DNA of 64,000 bases from Ramlibacter albus (GTDB taxonomy: Bacteria; Pseudomonadota; Gammaproteobacteria; Burkholderiales; Burkholderiaceae_C), in the NCBI RefSeq assembly GCF_014297445.1, contig NZ_JACORU010000002.1:124001-188000 (forward strand). The letters run 5' to 3'. The notes under the pieces were generated by a model that saw only the letters and a program-made list of their open reading frames with translations, made no database searches and was not told the origin of the DNA. The position numbers were made by a program, and so were the translations under genes. This document shows positions 62,272 through 64,000 of the stretch, piece after piece (within the stretch, counting starts at the first letter, position 1; each line of letters starts with the position of its first letter).

Positions 62272-63541
62272 GCCGCCTGCAGTTCGTGCGGTTTGGCGGG
62301 CAGCTCGCGCAGGTGGCGCAGCGAGCTGAGCGCATAGGCGGCGACCGCGAGCGAGAGCGAACCGACTCCGCCCGCCGCGAGCGCCCAACGCAAGCCGAAG
62401 TGCTCGCCGAGCCATCCACCGATTAGGGCGCCGGGCGCGGCCGGGATCAGGATCAGCCACCGCATCGTGCTGGTCATTCGCCCGAGCAGGTGCTGCGGGG
62501 TGACGGCCTGGCGCAGCGCGAGGAAGTTGATGAAGATGAGCACGGCGCCCATGCCGAAACAAAGCAGCATGGTCACGAAGGCCATCGTGCCCCAGAACTT
62601 CGACTGGATCGCGGCGAGCTGCAGCCAGCCGATGCCGCAGATGGCAAAGCCGAGGAGCAAGGTGTTGCCGACGCCGATGCGCCTCGCGACTTTCGGGCCA
62701 AAGGCGCCGGCCGCAACGGTACCCACACCCAGCCCGATGTAGCAGAGGCCGACTTCCTTCTCGTTGAGGCCGAGCTCGCGCGTCGCATACAGGATCTGCA
62801 CGACCATCGCGCCGTGATGGCACAGCTGCCACGTGCCCACGAGCGCGGCCATCACCCACAGCAGGCGCACGCCGGCGACGAAGCGCACGCCTTCCTTCAG
62901 CGATGGCCAGAAGGGCGCGCGCACGATCGCATGCGGCGGCTCCTCGATCTTCAGGCCGCGCAGGATCCACACGCTGGCGCCGAGCAGGAAGGCATCGGCC
63001 AGCAGTGCGAGCGGCGCGCCGACGAGGCGGATCAATGCGCCCGCGGCACCGGGGCCAGTCACGTCGGCGATCGCACCTGCGAGCGCGTTCTTCGCGTGCG
63101 CATCGACGAGCCGCGCTCTCGGCACCACCTGCGTCAGCACGATCTGCGCCGCGGTGCCCGCCGTCACGAACACGCAGCCGATGACGAACGCCACGAAGTA
63201 CAGGTACGGCATGTTCAGCGCACCCAGCCACCACACGAGCGGCACCGTCGCGAGGATGCACGCCACCAATGCCTCACCCGCGATGTACACCGGCAGCTTC
63301 TTCACGCGGTCGAGCCACACACCCGAGGGCAGCGAGAACAGCACGAAGGGCGCGATCTCCATCGCGGTGAGCAGGCCCATCTGCGTGGGCGTGGCCTGCA
63401 GCATCACGGCGGCCGTGAGCGGCAGCGCCAGCATGGTGATCTGCGCGCCGAACGAGCTGATCAGGATCGACAGCCACAGGCGCCGATAGGTACGGTCGCG
63501 CAGCAGGTCGTCCTGCGGCAGCGAGAAGACGTTCGCCAGTT

Positions 63542-63560
<19 letters not shown>
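62268..63560 (-). CDS. Major facilitator superfamily transporter (enterobactin exporter EntS-like)
   Basis: A 430-residue permease with twelve predicted helices, resembling the MFS_3/EntS branch: RLWLSILISSFGAQITMLALPLTA, the loop LPSGVWLDRVKK and TQMGLLTAMEIAPFVLFSLP. It lacks motifs that fix a substrate. The start TTG 63560 has AAAGGAG upstream and overlaps the preceding ABC ATPase gene by 19 bases; no ATG or GTG fits the N-terminus better. A role in efflux is inferred from the family only. Confidence 0.85.

Positions 63561-64000
<440 letters not shown>

Overview
The window is very GC-rich, gene-dense bacterial DNA, with genes on both strands and hardly any intergenic space. The gene content points to Betaproteobacteria, order Burkholderiales, most likely family Comamonadaceae (Ramlibacter/Variovorax-like). 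The main reasons are two Bug-type TctC receptors beside TctBA, PobA with a divergent IclR regulator, the holC-pepA-lptF-lptG group, a CysB-type LysR, and the frequent GTG/TTG starts. No rRNA, phage, insertion sequence, plasmid or CRISPR feature was seen. There is one tRNA, tRNA-Ser(GGA).

Layout. 1-8.6 kb: exonuclease III, a Rieske oxygenase, a degenerate nucleotidyl-cyclase-like protein, a DUF924 protein, a Gln-rich microprotein, a complete tripartite tricarboxylate transporter operon (tctCBA) behind a GntR-type operator, a crotonase-family protein and a CHRD lipoprotein. 8.7-15.8 kb: a YgiQ radical SAM enzyme, a beta/gamma-crystallin plus glycine-zipper envelope protein, a CaiB-type CoA-transferase, an orphan TctC, and pobA/pobR with a clear palindrome-plus-repeat operator. 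15.9-22.8 kb: the sulfate uptake operon sbp-cysT-cysW-cysA with 4-bp overlaps, then dsbB, argA and a membrane protein with a degenerate GGDEF domain. 22.8-26.5 kb: two tandem paralogous proteins of unknown function with Thr-rich N-termini. 26.6-34.9 kb: the giant helicase hrpA, carrying an in-frame palindromic repeat, then a Tat-exported Rieske protein, a pseudokinase-histidine kinase fusion, a methionine-type aminotransferase and cysB. 35.0-37.1 kb: a three-gene operon of two small CesT-like chaperones and a 422-residue membrane protein. 37.2-43.2 kb: cbiX-type chelatase, lptG, lptF, pepA, holC, a small hypothetical gene and a livK-type receptor. 43.4-52.1 kb: a 2202-residue cytosolic hybrid histidine kinase with a huge HAMP array, and a second hybrid kinase directly downstream. 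52.1-64 kb: a PPC-domain secreted protein, tRNA-Ser, an OatA-like acyltransferase, an exbB-exbD-exbD-tonB operon with a TonB-dependent receptor, an unknown 399-residue protein, an MFS transporter and the end of an Opp/Dpp ATPase.

The most unusual content is a dispersed protein family at 22854-26471 and 35032-37133. Three proteins share an F-box-like helix motif and a C-terminal module of about 95 residues. One of them is encoded directly after two paralogous proteins that look like class I type III secretion chaperones. The arrangement suggests a set of secreted effectors with eukaryote-like F-box mimicry; this is inference from motifs and gene order, since no secretion apparatus lies in the window. 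The second notable element is the HAMP array: ten near-identical 276-bp units and an eleventh diverged unit, feeding a GAF-HisKA-HATPase-REC-REC-REC output.
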